A DNA stretch of 64,000 nucleotides from Boswellia sacra (taxonomy: Eukaryota > Streptophyta > Magnoliopsida > Sapindales > Burseraceae): NCBI GenBank assembly GCA_013180625.2, contig SNVD02004519.1, forward strand, positions 124,001-188,000, given 5' to 3'. Under the pieces are notes generated by a model. The model did not search any database, was not told the origin of the DNA, and saw only the letters and a program-made list of their open reading frames with translations. This document shows, piece by piece, positions 46,247-57,089 of this stretch. The position numbers and the translations under genes are program-made. Numbering within the stretch: position 1 is the stretch's first letter; each line of letters begins with the position of its first letter.

Positions 46247-46663
46247 ATGCAGGAAACCTCAAAACGTCGAATCCAAAAGATATGCATATTCTATGGATCT
46301 CGATCGGGAAAAGGTGAAGAGTTTGTAGAAGTAGCAAATTATCTTGGTAGGCTATTAGCTGAAAGAAATATTCATGTGGTTTATGAGGGAGGTAGCCCCG
46401 GGTTAATGGGTTGTGTGTCAACAGCTGCACTCGTATGAGGCAGTCAAGTTTTAGGTGTTATTCCTAAAGCTTTGGTTGTGGAAAGCATCATTAGAAAAAC
46501 AGTTTGGAAGGAGTCACATTTCTCATTTATACATGAACGCATGGCATATATGCTTATCAATTCGAATGCCTTTATTACTTTACCAAGTGGCTTTGGTACT
46601 CTTGAAGGAATTTTTCAAATTGCCTCTTGGGCCCAACTGAATCTCCATAAAAAACCCATAGGA
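46247..46663 (+). pseudogene. LOG: second Athila-borne LOG copy, truncated
   Basis: Colinear with 36343-36740: RRIQKICIFYGSRSG, HVVYEGGSPGLMG (Gly to Glu in the Gly-rich loop), stop TGA at 46436, VIPKALVVESI, PSGFGTLEG (active-site Gly and Glu lost) and ASWAQLNLHKKPIG. Here the T run near 46609 has the full length, keeping the frame that copy 36343 lost. Homology ends at 46663, so the last third is missing. It shares the 5' leader (CACTCCATAAATA, 46185) with the first copy. Confidence 0.85.
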
Positions 46664-46675
46664 GATCTTGAGTAA

Positions 46676-47345
46676 TTTTCTTAATTTGAGAAATAGCACT
46701 AGTTTGTTCAGATCCTCATGATGAAGCATTTTTTTTAAGCATCAGTTGAAGAGGACAAATGCCCATTGAGAGTTTGGGGATGAAGTCTGCCATGAAGTTA
46801 TGATGTGAAATGACTTGTTGAATCTATTGCTTGGAAAGATTTTCATTACGAAAATCTAATAGCTATTTTCCAATATCAGGCTAAAGGCGATATCATTCTT
46901 CTGCGGTTGTCATTCCTAAAAATTCTACTTTTGGTACCACAAAGACATACTTTTTAGGAGAGATCATTATGCCATATTGAAAGAGGAGAGAATGCATTTG
47001 CTATAGTAGACTCAAATTTTCTTCTATAGTTAAAGAATACAAAAGAAGGTTATCAATATAGATCAGCATATGGACATGAGAGGTTGGAAGATTTTGATCG
47101 TGGCCCTTTGAAAAATAGAAATAGATGTTTTTAACCCAAAAGGCATAACAATCCACTAAAAATGATAATTTAGGATACAGAGCCTTGTTTTGAATCCTTC
47201 ATCTTTTTGAATTCCCAATTGCCAAAATCTTGCTTTAAGGTCTACTATGGAAAAGACACGGGCTTCAACAAGGTTGGCAAAGAAAGTATTGAGTGTTGGG
47301 AATTGGAAATTTGTTGTCAACTAGAAATAATTGAGAGGGCAAAAA
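46676..47345 (-). pseudogene. endogenous pararetrovirus-like (Caulimoviridae) reverse transcriptase fragment
   Basis: Minus-strand frames give VFSIVDLKARFWQLGIQ near 47250, MPFGLK near 47140, YIDNLLLYSLT near 47065 (YIDD expected, so the second catalytic Asp is Asn), VEFLGM near 46920 and MADFIPKLS near 46780. The wording, especially DLK.RFWQ and DFIPKLS, is closer to plant pararetroviruses than to the gypsy elements here. At least four stops or frame changes. Only RT and the beginning of RNase H are present. A gypsy origin remains possible. Confidence 0.55.
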
Positions 47346-47531
47346 TCAAGCACTAATCTCAATTTTTCTCTAAGTTGTTCATGCCTTTTGCTAATATGTG
47401 CGTAATCGTGCACATCCTGAGGCTTCTATTGCTAAATGAATTCTAAATGTGCAATTTTTCTCTAAGTTGTTCATGCCTTTTGCTAATATGTGCAATTTTT
47501 CTCTAATTTTCATAAATTCTAAATGATTTGA

Positions 47532-48798
47532 TTGATAGTACTTATAAATTTCATGGGGTTATCTAGGTATTTGCTAACTTTGAAGAGATATGTGCGTAAT
47601 CGTGCACATCCTGAGGCTTCTTTTGCTAAAGGATACCTAATGGATGAGTGCACAAACTTTTGTTCAAGATATCTTGATGAAGTGGAAACCAAACTCAATC
47701 GAGGACCTCGGAAGATGGTACCTCTGACAAAGGAGAGCAATTCGAACTTGATCATATCTCTTGGGTTCAAGCACATAGATATGTGCTAGTCAATACAACT
47801 TCTATTGATCCATTTCGAGAGTAAGATACGCATAATTTTCCTTCGTTGCCTCAGTTTTTTTTGCTATACAACTAAGTTAGGGTTCTTTTTATCTCTTTTT
47901 GATATCTTCCAATGTCTTCTCGCACAGAAAGCATCTTAATGAAATTCGTAATGAAATGCCACGTTCTTCTATTCATGAAATTCAAAGAGCATAATAGAAA
48001 ATTCCACGAATGGTTTCGAAATCATGTAAGTGTCAGAAATTTAGTTAACATTTTGTTATTATGGAGATTTTTGTTGCTAACTATATGTGTTTCCGTAGGT
48101 TCACTCATTGCAAGAGACCTGAAATGTATCATTGTCTAAGGAAATCATTCATTTACTAATGGCCCTAAATGGGGTGCACGTAGCTATAAATCTTATGTTG
48201 TTAATGGCTTCAAATTTCTACCAAGGATGCAGATAAACACAAAAGCATGCAACAATCTGGTGTTATTTTGAAGGCCGATACCATGAGTTATGCTAGTGCA
48301 CGAGATCAAAACCCTCTTTCTGGTAGTGTAACTTTTCTTGGAGTGTTAACCGATATAATTCAAATTCGATATGTCAATGACATGACTTTTATCTTGTTCA
48401 AGTGTAATTGGGTTGATAATCGGACTGGAAAGAAGTGTGATGAGTTCGACTTCACAATGGTTAATTTCAATCATCTGTTGTACAAAGATAACAGTATTGA
48501 TGATGAACCTTTCATTTTGGCGGCGCAAGCAGAGCAAGTTTGATACATCCAAGATCCGGTAGATGAAGATTGGCATGTTGTCCTGAAAATGTCAACAAGA
48601 GACACATTTGATCTTACGTCCAAAAATTCATCTATTGCGAACATGGTGCCTCAAGTTGAGTTATATACACAACAAGAACTAGATGACAGGGGTTACTTTC
48701 GTGAAGAAGATGTTCAATGGGTTAGACAAGGAGTTGAGGGAACAACAGTGATCATCAATCGAGAAGACAATGATGATGATATGGATGATGTTGATTGA
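47532..48798 (+). pseudogene. CACTA TNP2 transposase C-terminal region (DUF4218/DUF4216)
   Basis: 47570-47700 encodes LKRYVRNRAHPEASFAKGY and MDECTNFCSRYLDEVETK (DUF4218). 47925-48010, after an AG acceptor, gives KHLNEIRNEMPRSSIHEIQ and KFHEWFRNH with a frameshift. 48247-48798 gives TMSYASARDQNPLSGSV, GVLTDIIQIRY, FKCNWVDNRTGKKCDEFDF, LAAQAEQV and DEDWHVVL (DUF4216) with a stop at 48541, then an acidic tail (EDNDDDMDDVD). The catalytic N-terminal part is missing. Confidence 0.75.
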
Positions 48799-49053
48799 CA
48801 GTACTTCATTCGACATGTTTTTTTGGATTTCATGTTTTTTCATATGGCTTTTGTTTTAGGGGCATTCTACTTTTGTCCAATTATGTGACTTCCCCTCCAC
48901 TATGTGTAACCATTACTTTTTATGAATGAAATATTTAATTTGTTCAATTAAACTTGTATGGATTCTAATATTTTATTATATACATATATTACTTATCGTG
49001 GAACTTAAACAAATATATTAGCATTCTTTGACTGTGAATATTTTTAGAATATA

Positions 49054-50980
49054 TAACTATGCCACTAAAGAGACCAAGGGACACCTCCATGGAGAGTATA
49101 ATAGAAAGAGAAGTAGAAGCTCGATGACAAGCAGCAACATCTTCTCAAACTCAAACAAATAATGAAGGTATATACATGTTTATTTAAATATCCTAAAATT
49201 TAAGATTGTTTAAATATTTGTTGTTCTTTTTTTTTTTTAAATTTAAGATTGTTTAAACATTTGTTATTCTTTTTTTATAGATACGGGTGGTACATCAGGT
49301 GTTGTGAGAGGATGTGGAGCAGCTCGTACTGTTCGCGAGTGGGGTACAGGACAAAGGTTGCATATTCAGTTTAACTCTCAATGGCAACCAATAAACGCAA
49401 ACAAAGACAAATTAACAATCCAACTTGGAATCATAGCCAAAAATTGGAACATGGCTCTATTGGCTTGTCCTTGGTGGCAAAATATGCCATCACATCTTTT
49501 GGATGCCATTTGGAAAGAAGTGAAGGTTATTTATCTGAAACAAATCCATAAGATAACATGTAGATTGAGTTTGTACCTGGATTAATCTATTGCAATTTGT
49601 TTTTGTAGGATAATACAGATGTTCCAGATGAGTATAGACCTCATTGTTTACAGCATATTGGGAACCTTTGGCGGGATTGGAAATCTCGTGTAAAGAGGGA
49701 GTACTACAGAAAATATGATACGGATGAGCGGTTACAATTCACTCCTCTCAGAGTTCAGCCAGATTAGTGGCCTATTCTTGTAGCTTACTGGGGAACAGAA
49801 CAGGCTAAAGTATGTGCTTAGCGTAATAACAAAAGTGTAGATTTCATATTTTCTTTCATTTATAGTGGAAGTTATATAATATAATTGTTGTAAATTTGGT
49901 TTATATTATAGGAAGTTGCAGAGAAGAGTAAGGTTAATCGAGCACAACAAGTAGCACTTCATCGAACAGGCCGCACGTCATTTGCTCAGAAACGAGAGGA
50001 GGTAAGTTACATCTGTTTGTTTATACGCTCTTTATTTGTTGGTTATCAAGATTTACTTATATCTTTTTAGTAGTTGTATTATTGTAGTTATGTTATTTTA
50101 CTGTTTAGATGATAAGAAATGGAGAGCAAACTGATCGCATTAGTGTCTTCGTCAAGACAAGAACAAAAAGTAGGTGATGATGAAAGTGCATAAATAATTG
50201 TAAGTTCTTTAATCTTTTGAATTATTTATTCATCCACTACCGATAGTTTAATTTTTGCATAATACAATATCTTTATTAAGTTGTTATTTCTTTCCACTAT
50301 GTTGTAGAGTCAATTTAATGAAGGTTTGTCTCAATTTTCACAAGACCAACAAACCCAACAAGTGAGAGAACATGTCTTTGGGAATGTGATGGGACCTGAT
50401 CACCGCGGTTATGCCCGGACATATGGTTTTGATCCATCTTCGACTGACGTTTTCGACAGCGGTTCATCGGATGTTCACTTGAGGGAAGAGTTGGGTAATT
50501 TGCAGCAGGAACACCACAACTTGAAGGAAGCACACAGAAACTTGAATGAAGCACACAACAACTTGAAGCAAGATCACAACAACATGAAAATGATGTATGA
50601 TGAAGTTGTTTCCTTCCTGCAGGAGAGGTTTCCAGAGTTTGCTGAGCGGCGTGCTACAAGACCGGTATTTGCTTATTTTTAAAGTTAAAAATGTGATTTC
50701 AATTGACTCATATTTTTTACTTATGTTTCATGTTTTTTTTTTTTACAAATAGGTCCCAGATGCTTCAAGTGGACATCATAGCCGTTTCCAATATGATAGT
50801 CATGGAACAAACAGCCTCACAGATCGTGATTCAAATCACGACAATGAATAGGTATGTAAATGAAATTATACAATTTGTTTTAAATTTCATAATGTTACTT
50901 AATGATTATAATCTTGATTACAAAAATATTCTTGCAGGTTGTTTGTCAAGTTTGACGGCTTACTTATCAAATGATTGAGT
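49054..50980 (+). pseudogene. CACTA TnpA/Transposase_24-like gene, several exons
   Basis: Exon-like blocks separated by GT-AG candidates: KRPRDTSMESIIEREVEAR (49060), GGTSGVVRGCGAARTVREWG..IAKNWNMALLACPWWQNMP (49281-49527), DVPDEYRPHCLQHIGNLWRDWKSR (49618-49690), EVAEKSKVNRAQQVALHRTG (49911-50000) and a heptad-rich LREELGNLQQEHHNLKEAH.. segment (50480-50600, coiled coil). Matches the plan of En/Spm Transposase_24 proteins, DNA-binding partners for the subterminal repeats. In-frame stops at 49117 and 49767 indicate decay. Confidence 0.65.
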
Positions 50981-51261
50981 TTTGTGGATGCTGCCCCATT
51001 ATGTAACTGACCAAATGTTTAAATATTTGATTAAATGATGTTGAATAGTTTGAATGATGAATGTTTGATGTTTGGTTTGTTTATGGTTAAACTATTTATA
51101 TGATATATTTTGATAGTTGATTTTATTCTATTATATTTATTGAATGATTGGAGAAACATTATTGCATGATTGGAGAAACATATCAAAATATTTTCGTTGG
51201 AGAGGTTATTTAAACATTAAACAGTAAATTATATTTGGTAGGAATTGAATTAACTCCAAAA

Positions 51262-51760
51262 AAGCCATTTACGGCGGTTTCATGGTCGTCGCAAATGCTA
51301 TTTTTGAAATAAATTAATTATTTATACGGCAGTTTAAAACCGCCTCATATACGGCTTTATACGGCGGTTTCAAAACCGACGTAAAAAAAACTTTATACGG
51401 CGGGCACAAAACTGTCGTATAAATATCTTTGTACGGCGGTTTTAAAACCGCCGTCTAAAGTTCTATATGAGGCGGTTATAAAACCGTGGTATAAATGAAC
51501 TTTTACAGCGGTTTTAAAAATTTAGTATATTTACAGCGGTCACGGCGGTCACTAAACCGCTGTAAAAGGGTGCTTTTACGACGATTTTAAAACCGTTGTA
51601 TATTTACGGCGGTCACTAAATCGCTGTAAAAGGGTGTGTTATATGCCAATTCCATTTCGTCGTAGGTTTTTACGTCGAACACGTGAACCGTCGTTTAAAA
51701 TTATATGCGGCAGGCCGAAACCTTCGTAAAAGCTTTTACTGTGGCTTTTTTTACGGCATA
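51262..51760. repeat. CACTA subterminal repeat array (TACGGCGGTTTTAAAACCGCCGTA)
   Basis: About fifteen copies of a 12-14 bp motif TTTACGGCGGTTT in both orientations, often as back-to-back palindromes. A different motif family from the other two CACTA elements in the window. Confidence 0.85.
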
Positions 51761-51765
51761 TGTAG

Positions 51766-51843
51766 AAGAGCACAGAGGCATACAAGATCTACATCTTCAA
51801 GGTCCTGAAGCTAGCCCACCCAAACATCAGAATCTTCATCAAG
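51766..51843 (+). pseudogene. histone H2B fragment
   Basis: Encodes KSTEAYKIYIFKVLKLAHPN then IRIFIK, the alpha-1 helix region of plant H2B (TYKIYIFKVLKQVHP). It begins exactly where the subterminal repeats end (CATATGTAG|AAGAGC) and stops after 26 codons. Confidence 0.75.
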
Positions 51844-53056
51844 TTGGGTTTTTTTTCCTCTAATAAGTTTAGATGTTGAATGATAATTTCTGTTATGGAT
51901 TTTATGAAATGTTGATGCTTATCATGTGTTTAGTACTATTGGCAAGCCGATAAATGAAAAGTTGGGGAAATTTGGTTGAATTTAGAGATAATATTGGAAG
52001 GATTGTGGCGTGTTTTTGGTGGATTTTGGTGCCTGGGTTCAATTAAACATCCAAAAGGTGGTTTAGTGGTTGGAGATATGAGGCGAGGTGGTGTAGAGTC
52101 GAATCAAGTATCACTTCACGTTTGCTCTTTTTTTTTTTTTAAGTTTTATTACTTAATATCATAATAAAAATAATAGACTTTGCGCATTTCAGATCAAAGA
52201 ACAGGTTGGTGTGATGGTACGGTTGAAACCCTCTTCATGAAGGGCATGGGTTCCAATCATCTTAATTTATTAGCTTTGAAAAATATTTAATAAGGGTATT
52301 TTGGTAATTGAATAGAACTTTGATGAAAAAATTGCATCATTTAACGGTTTAATGAAAGGGTGATTCATCATGAATTTTTCAAAATGTAAGATTTATTCCT
52401 ATACAAAGGTGTAAAATGCCTTTTTAGGTAAAAATAAGGCAAAAGGTAGGATGGTTTGTGAAATTTTTTCTAAAATTTACGTCAATAAATTTTTAATCTT
52501 AATTTAATCTAAACTAATATATAGTTGAGATAGTTGATAAATTGATATCATTAAATATAACTTTTTATCTTTAAATATCAACCATTAAATTATGTGAGAT
52601 CAATATCTAAAAGTTGTGTCTATATTTTTATTGTAATTTTGTGTCAAGGATATGCATATATATTAGTTGGCATAGCATAGGTTTATACGGTTGCATACTC
52701 AAAATATGTAATACATTTTTAAGTTTTCTCTATTTTCATCGGTATAAACTAATGAGACCCCATGAATTTAAAAATGTCCAATGCAATAGAGCCGCATCAA
52801 AGTGAAGATACTTTTTTCCTCCTAGGCGTTAGATATGCGAGCTTATAATATGACTAACTTTGGTAGTTGTGGATGAACAAATATTGTTTTAAATTTTTTT
52901 GATTTAAAATATAACAAGCTAATTAAATTCCTATGTGAGAGTATACAATTTGGAAGATGTATTTGTTCTAGTTATACAAGGAAATCTAGTTATAATATCT
53001 ACCATTGAATGCCTAAAATACCATGTTATTCATAAAGCTAATCAATGAATTCAATA
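51844..53056. other. intergenic with SINE-like patch and duplicated segment
   Basis: 52206-52260 (TTGGTGTGATGGTACGG..CATGGGTTCCAATC) resembles the A and B boxes of a tRNA-derived SINE. 52645-52865 repeats 5035-5290. No gene. Confidence 0.4.
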
Positions 53057-54345
53057 ACATATAGGAAAAATTTTGGCTTAATATCACAAATGATCTCACC
53101 CTTTTAAAATTAGCAAAATGACCCTAATATTAAATTTGTATGTTAAGATAATAACAAAAAAGGAAAAAATGGTAAATCCAAGCCAAATAAATAAAATCAT
53201 TTAACAATTTTTTTTTTAAATCAATATAGCCAAACCCCAAAATATAAAATTTTGAAACGAAAAAATTAAAACTTTTTTTCCTTCTCTCTCCTCATCTTTT
53301 TCTTCCTGCAGACCTTCTCTTCCCCAGGGGATCTCTCTCTCCTTGCCTTCCTCCTCCTCCTCCCTCCTCACCTCCCTTCTCCACGTCCACCCTCCTCGCC
53401 TCCCTGTCTCACCGATGTAGAATAATCATTCCAAGCCACTGCATCGCAAGCCATCACTTTTCCTCCTTCAGTTTTAGGTGGTGATACAAATCGATTTGGT
53501 TGTTGTTAGCATCTGGTTGTGGCCATGGTTGTGCGGATGTGTAAGAGAAGAGTATTAAACATGTTTTTGTTTTTGTTTCTTTTTTTGGGTAATTTTTATT
53601 GAATTTCTGGGTGTTTGGATTTGGTCTATTTTATGATGTCTTTATTTATTTATTTGTAATTTTATGTTACTAGTTTCCTTTTGTTACCCCGACTTTATGG
53701 TTTGATTCTTCAATGCAAGGACAAATGCAGAGTAAATCCCTCCAATTTTTTGGTTTCCTGGGTTTTCTGGGTTTTGATTCTTGAATGCAGAAAAGTGAGA
53801 GATGAGTTTATGGGTTTTTGAGAAGAGAGATGAAAAGGCTTCAGTTCTGAGTATAATTTTTTAGTTGGTGATTTAATTTTTTTTTCTTTGAGTTTGTAGT
53901 GAATTTTCGGTGTTTAATGCTGTTGTTAGTCTCTGATTGCAATTCAAGGATGTTGTAATTGGTTTGATGATTATTTTTTAATTTCTTAGAATTAGTATTA
54001 TAATAAATAAAACTTTGTGCACCCCACAGTTAAGTGACTGGTGGGTAGGATGGGAAGCTTTTTATTCTTTTTTCAAAGTGCATGAGTTCGAATCACACTA
54101 ATGTGAAATTTCCAAAAATTTAAATTTTTGAATGACAAAGGATATTAACATTATTTCATGAAAATGATTAAGGGTATTAACATAATTTTATGTATTAACC
54201 ATCCAAGTTAACAGGATAAGATAACATTAGGGTTATTTGTGATTTTAGGTTAAACATAAGGGTTATTTCGTTTCTTTTGACAAAAGGTAAGGTCATTTAT
54301 GATAGTAAGCTAAACTTCAGGGTTATTAATTAGTGAAACATTTCC
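53057..54345. mobile_element. possible long-TIR DNA element
   Basis: The left end AGGAAAAATTTTGGCTTAATATCACAAATGATCTCACC is mirrored (inverted) at 54250-54345 by GTTTAGCTTACTATCATAAATGACCTTACC and AGGAAATG. A pyrimidine-rich 5'-UTR-like stretch lies at 53275-53410. Imperfect inverted repeats of ~100 bp suggest a Mutator-like or similar element carrying gene-leader sequence. The target duplication is not clear. Confidence 0.35.
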
Positions 54346-55590
54346 TAATATATATTCTCTCTATAATAATGTGACACCTAGACACATTAATATACTATAA
54401 ACTCTTTCCTTTATCTTGGTCGCTCCTAATCTCCTCATCTTTTGCCTTTGTTTTGAAAACAATACCAGTAGCTAGAAAGGAAATATTCATGTTATCAGCT
54501 ACAGTATCTAAATTTAATTAAGCAAATCAGCACCTCCAAGGTTTGGGCTAACTACAATGCCACTCCAACTGTTTATTAGAGTTTTTTTAATGTTGAAATG
54601 GGATAGAATTGAGAAAACTTATGACGCTAGTTTAACTTGAACCTATGATTAATTCATTGACAGATTCAATATTAACCACTCAACCAAAGTGATATTAGTT
54701 AACATAAAGCTACAAAACAAGTAGTTAACATTAAAATTACATAAAATCTATGTTTGTTTTAGTTTTTTAAATTAAAGTTAAGGACAAACAATGCGACTTA
54801 AATAATAGTAAAATTATGAATTTAAAACGTAAAAAATTTGAAATATCAATAAATCTATAAATTTTAAAATAATGATAAAATAAATAATTTTTAACTTTAT
54901 AAATATTTATTTGAAATGTATATTAAATCTATAACATTATATTTTTAATCATAAATTTTATCTTTTTCTAGTTTAGAATTATCTACTATATCATCATTTA
55001 ATATATTTTTAAACTTTTAAATTAATAATTTTAATACTGTTTAAATTAAATTGTTTAATCTTAACTTTAATTTTTTAAAAAATAAAATAAAGGTAGATCT
55101 TATTTAATGTTTAATGTTATATAAATATTTTACAGATTCATATTATTTTGTATTATTTTGGTCGAATGGTTTACATTGAGCATGTTAACCATTTAATCTT
55201 GGTTGGAGTTGGGCTAGTGCCATTTAATTTTTCTAATTCCTCTTTGTTAACGTTATTAACTGCTTTTGTTAAAGTGGCGGTTAAATGCCACCTCTTGAAC
55301 AATGGGGGTGGCACGGTCGTTCGCCCAAACCTTGAGGGTGTCGATGTTTTGTCCGCCAATATAATATGATGAATAAATGATGATGGGCTCTTTCAACTCC
55401 CGATTATACACTTACGAGTATTCAACAGTGCATATTCCGTCCGATAATATGATGGATTTAATGAACACGCTCGAAACCGTGCTTCTCATGGACTCAAGTC
55501 TCATGGAGTCATGGCCACTTTATTTCATCATATTGGAAATACATAACAGTTGGACTATAAGCCTGACACAATAAGAGGAAGCCACACATA
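54346..55590. other. A+T-rich intergenic sequence, no gene seen
   Basis: Open frames at 55148-55369 (both strands) have no homology I recognise. 54650-55140 is nearly pure A+T. Confidence 0.4.
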
Positions 55591-55594
55591 ATTA

Positions 55595-55702
55595 CGGATT
55601 AGAAGATAGTTATATATAAGAGGTAGATAGTTATACATGGGCACCTGGACGGATTAGAAGATAGTTGTATATAAGAGGTAGATAGTTATACATGGGCACC
55701 TG
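55595..55702. repeat. 55-bp tandem duplication
   Basis: CGGATTAGAAGATAGTTRTATATAAGAGGTAGATAGTTATACATGGGCACCTG occurs twice in tandem (55595 and 55650) with one or two changes, in the 3' flank of the peptide gene. Confidence 0.9.
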
Positions 55703-55783
55703 ATATGCCGGTTTTACGTATCTTAATTTCATTACAAACCAACCGTATTCATACGTAAGCTCCATCAATAGATTTCACAAGCT

Positions 55784-56134
55784 CTAGCTTGTCTTGGGAG
55801 GGTCATAACTGCCGAAATAATGGTGATCTTGTGTACCGGTAGTACTATTTGCGTTCCCATCATGTGGCTTGGCTGGAGATTGAGAACCACCAAAATAATG
55901 GTGATCTTTTGTGATAGATCCCGTACCCGTGTTTGAAGCGGAAACTTTGGCATCATCATCACCATCAGCTCTAGAAATTTTTTGACCTGTATTTGCCTCG
56001 CTCAGGAGATGACGATTAGCCATCCTGAGCTTGCTCTTTTCCTTCGAAGTTAGGCTTTTTGCATCAACTGATCTCAAACTTGCAAAGACCAGCAAGAAGG
56101 CAACAAAGGGTACTAGTAAGGTCTTCATGATCAA
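55784..56134 (-). CDS. small secreted peptide precursor with two DHHYFG motifs (copy 3, intact)
   Basis: 116 codons from ATG 56134 (a second Met two codons later may be used). Signal peptide MIMKTLLVPFVAFLLVFASL, cleavage likely after SVDA. The propeptide is basic then acidic (KEKSKLRMANRHLLSEANT, DGDDDAKVSASN). Then two copies of DHHYFG: TKDHHYFGGSQSPAKPHDGN and TQDHHYFGSYDPPKTS at the C-terminus. No Cys in the mature part, so not a defensin-type peptide. The layout (secretion signal, variable region, short repeated C-terminal motif) suits a processed plant signalling peptide. I do not recognise the family. Promoter with TATA lies upstream and is shared with two other loci in the window. Confidence 0.75.
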   Translation of the reverse strand: MIMKTLLVPFVAFLLVFASLRSVDAKSLTSKEKSKLRMANRHLLSEANTGQKISRADGDDDAKVSASNTGTGSITKDHHYFGGSQSPAKPHDGNANSTTGTQDHHYFGSYDPPKTS

Positions 56135-56500
56135 TCAGATACCAGATATAACCGGTAAAGTGAAACAATTAATTCTAGTTATCCAAACAATAAGTAAATT
56201 GCTTAGATATTTTAAACAAGAATAATATAATAAATGAAGCTAAATAGGGTTATGAGAAGGTGCCAGTTTGGACTTTCAACGAGAAAGATTCAGGCAGAGA
56301 GCAACGGAATGATAGGACAATATATAGGCCACTTGTGTCCCTCTGTAATTAAGGATTAGAACGAAGCTGTATCCAGCACTAAAAAAAGCAACCGTGAAGT
56401 GGGATTATCACAAAGTTACAGCACAATGGGCGAGGCTGTGACACCTAAGATGTAATTATGATAATCATTTATAATTAAGGCACTTTCCACCTATTGATTT
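56135..56500 (-). promoter_or_regulatory. promoter of peptide gene copy 3
   Basis: TATA box CTATATATTGTCC (minus strand, 56315-56327), ~190 bases before the ATG. A conserved block TTACAGCACAATGGGCGAGGCTGTG lies at 56415-56440, and ATGTAATTATGATAATCATT at 56449. All three are conserved at 4382-4690 and at 26634-26945 plus 30128. Confidence 0.75.
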
Positions 56501-56576
56501 CCAAATATTAAAAAAGAATCACACAAATTAATTGTGCACTTAACATCCTTGGATCAACATTAGGTGATTAACACCC

Positions 56577-56582
<6 letters not shown>

Positions 56583-56608
<26 letters not shown>

Positions 56609-56609
56609 T
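56583..56609. repeat. (GA)n microsatellite
   Basis: About thirteen GA units, upstream of the peptide gene. Confidence 0.95.
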
Positions 56610-57089
56610 GGTAATCACCATCCCCTGTACTGGATCGATCTCTACACCGAGCTAACTTAACTGCTTACCCATGTATATGTGCTTTTATTTGTGTATATGA
56701 GCAACGTGGTGATGGAGAATTCCCTTGATAACTATTGAAACGATAGCTGCAAAAATTTCTGAGTTAAAAGAGCAATTTGAGAATATAAGTGATGATTAGA
56801 TCGCTAAATCTCCTGCAGCAAATTATGATTCAAATACTTGGCAGACACAAACTTATAATGAATGATGGATTGATGAAAATTCAAGATTCCTTTATCAAGT
56901 CATTATATAACAGTCAGCAAATGAAAGCTCACCAGCTTTGGTTTCCGACCGAAAAAAGCTTCTCTTCAACAGGCGCTTCCCATTATATTCGATAAAACAA
57001 CTATGCTTATGCTCAAGCTGTTAATTAGCAGAAGTGCATAACTGCAACTCAGCAGTAAGTGCCAGTGAGCTATATATATAGTACCTAGA

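Larger units (their letters stand above)
40057..46663 (+). mobile_element. older Athila element of the same family: LTR, gag, partial pol, ORFX, LOG
   Basis: LTR 40057-41585, degenerate primer site (TTTTGCACCGTTGCTAAGG at 41590), gag, protease, then a jump to RNase H and integrase (RT deleted at 43550), ORFX (45367) and LOG (46247). The 3' end and its LTR are lost: at about 46663 homology stops inside LOG and a pararetrovirus-like RT begins. The gene order confirms that ORFX and LOG belong to the element family and lie downstream of integrase. Confidence 0.88.
47400..51765 (+). mobile_element. decayed CACTA transposon with transposase remnants
   Basis: TNP2-type C-terminal domains (47532-48798), then a TnpA/Transposase_24-type gene with apparent introns (49054-50980), then subterminal repeats of TACGGCGGTTTTAAAACCGCCGTA (51262-51760). 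This order (TPase, TnpA, 3' end) fits CACTA. Neither terminal inverted repeat is visible. The left side is cut by the RT fragment; the right side runs into a histone scrap. Confidence 0.75.

Noticed and set aside
50315..50554. 79-codon minus-strand frame
   Set aside because: Antisense shadow of the coiled-coil part of the TnpA-like remnant.
55148..55369. 73-codon frame (and its antisense) as a gene
   Set aside because: No recognisable domain, no paralogue in the window, and the surrounding DNA is decayed A+T-rich sequence.
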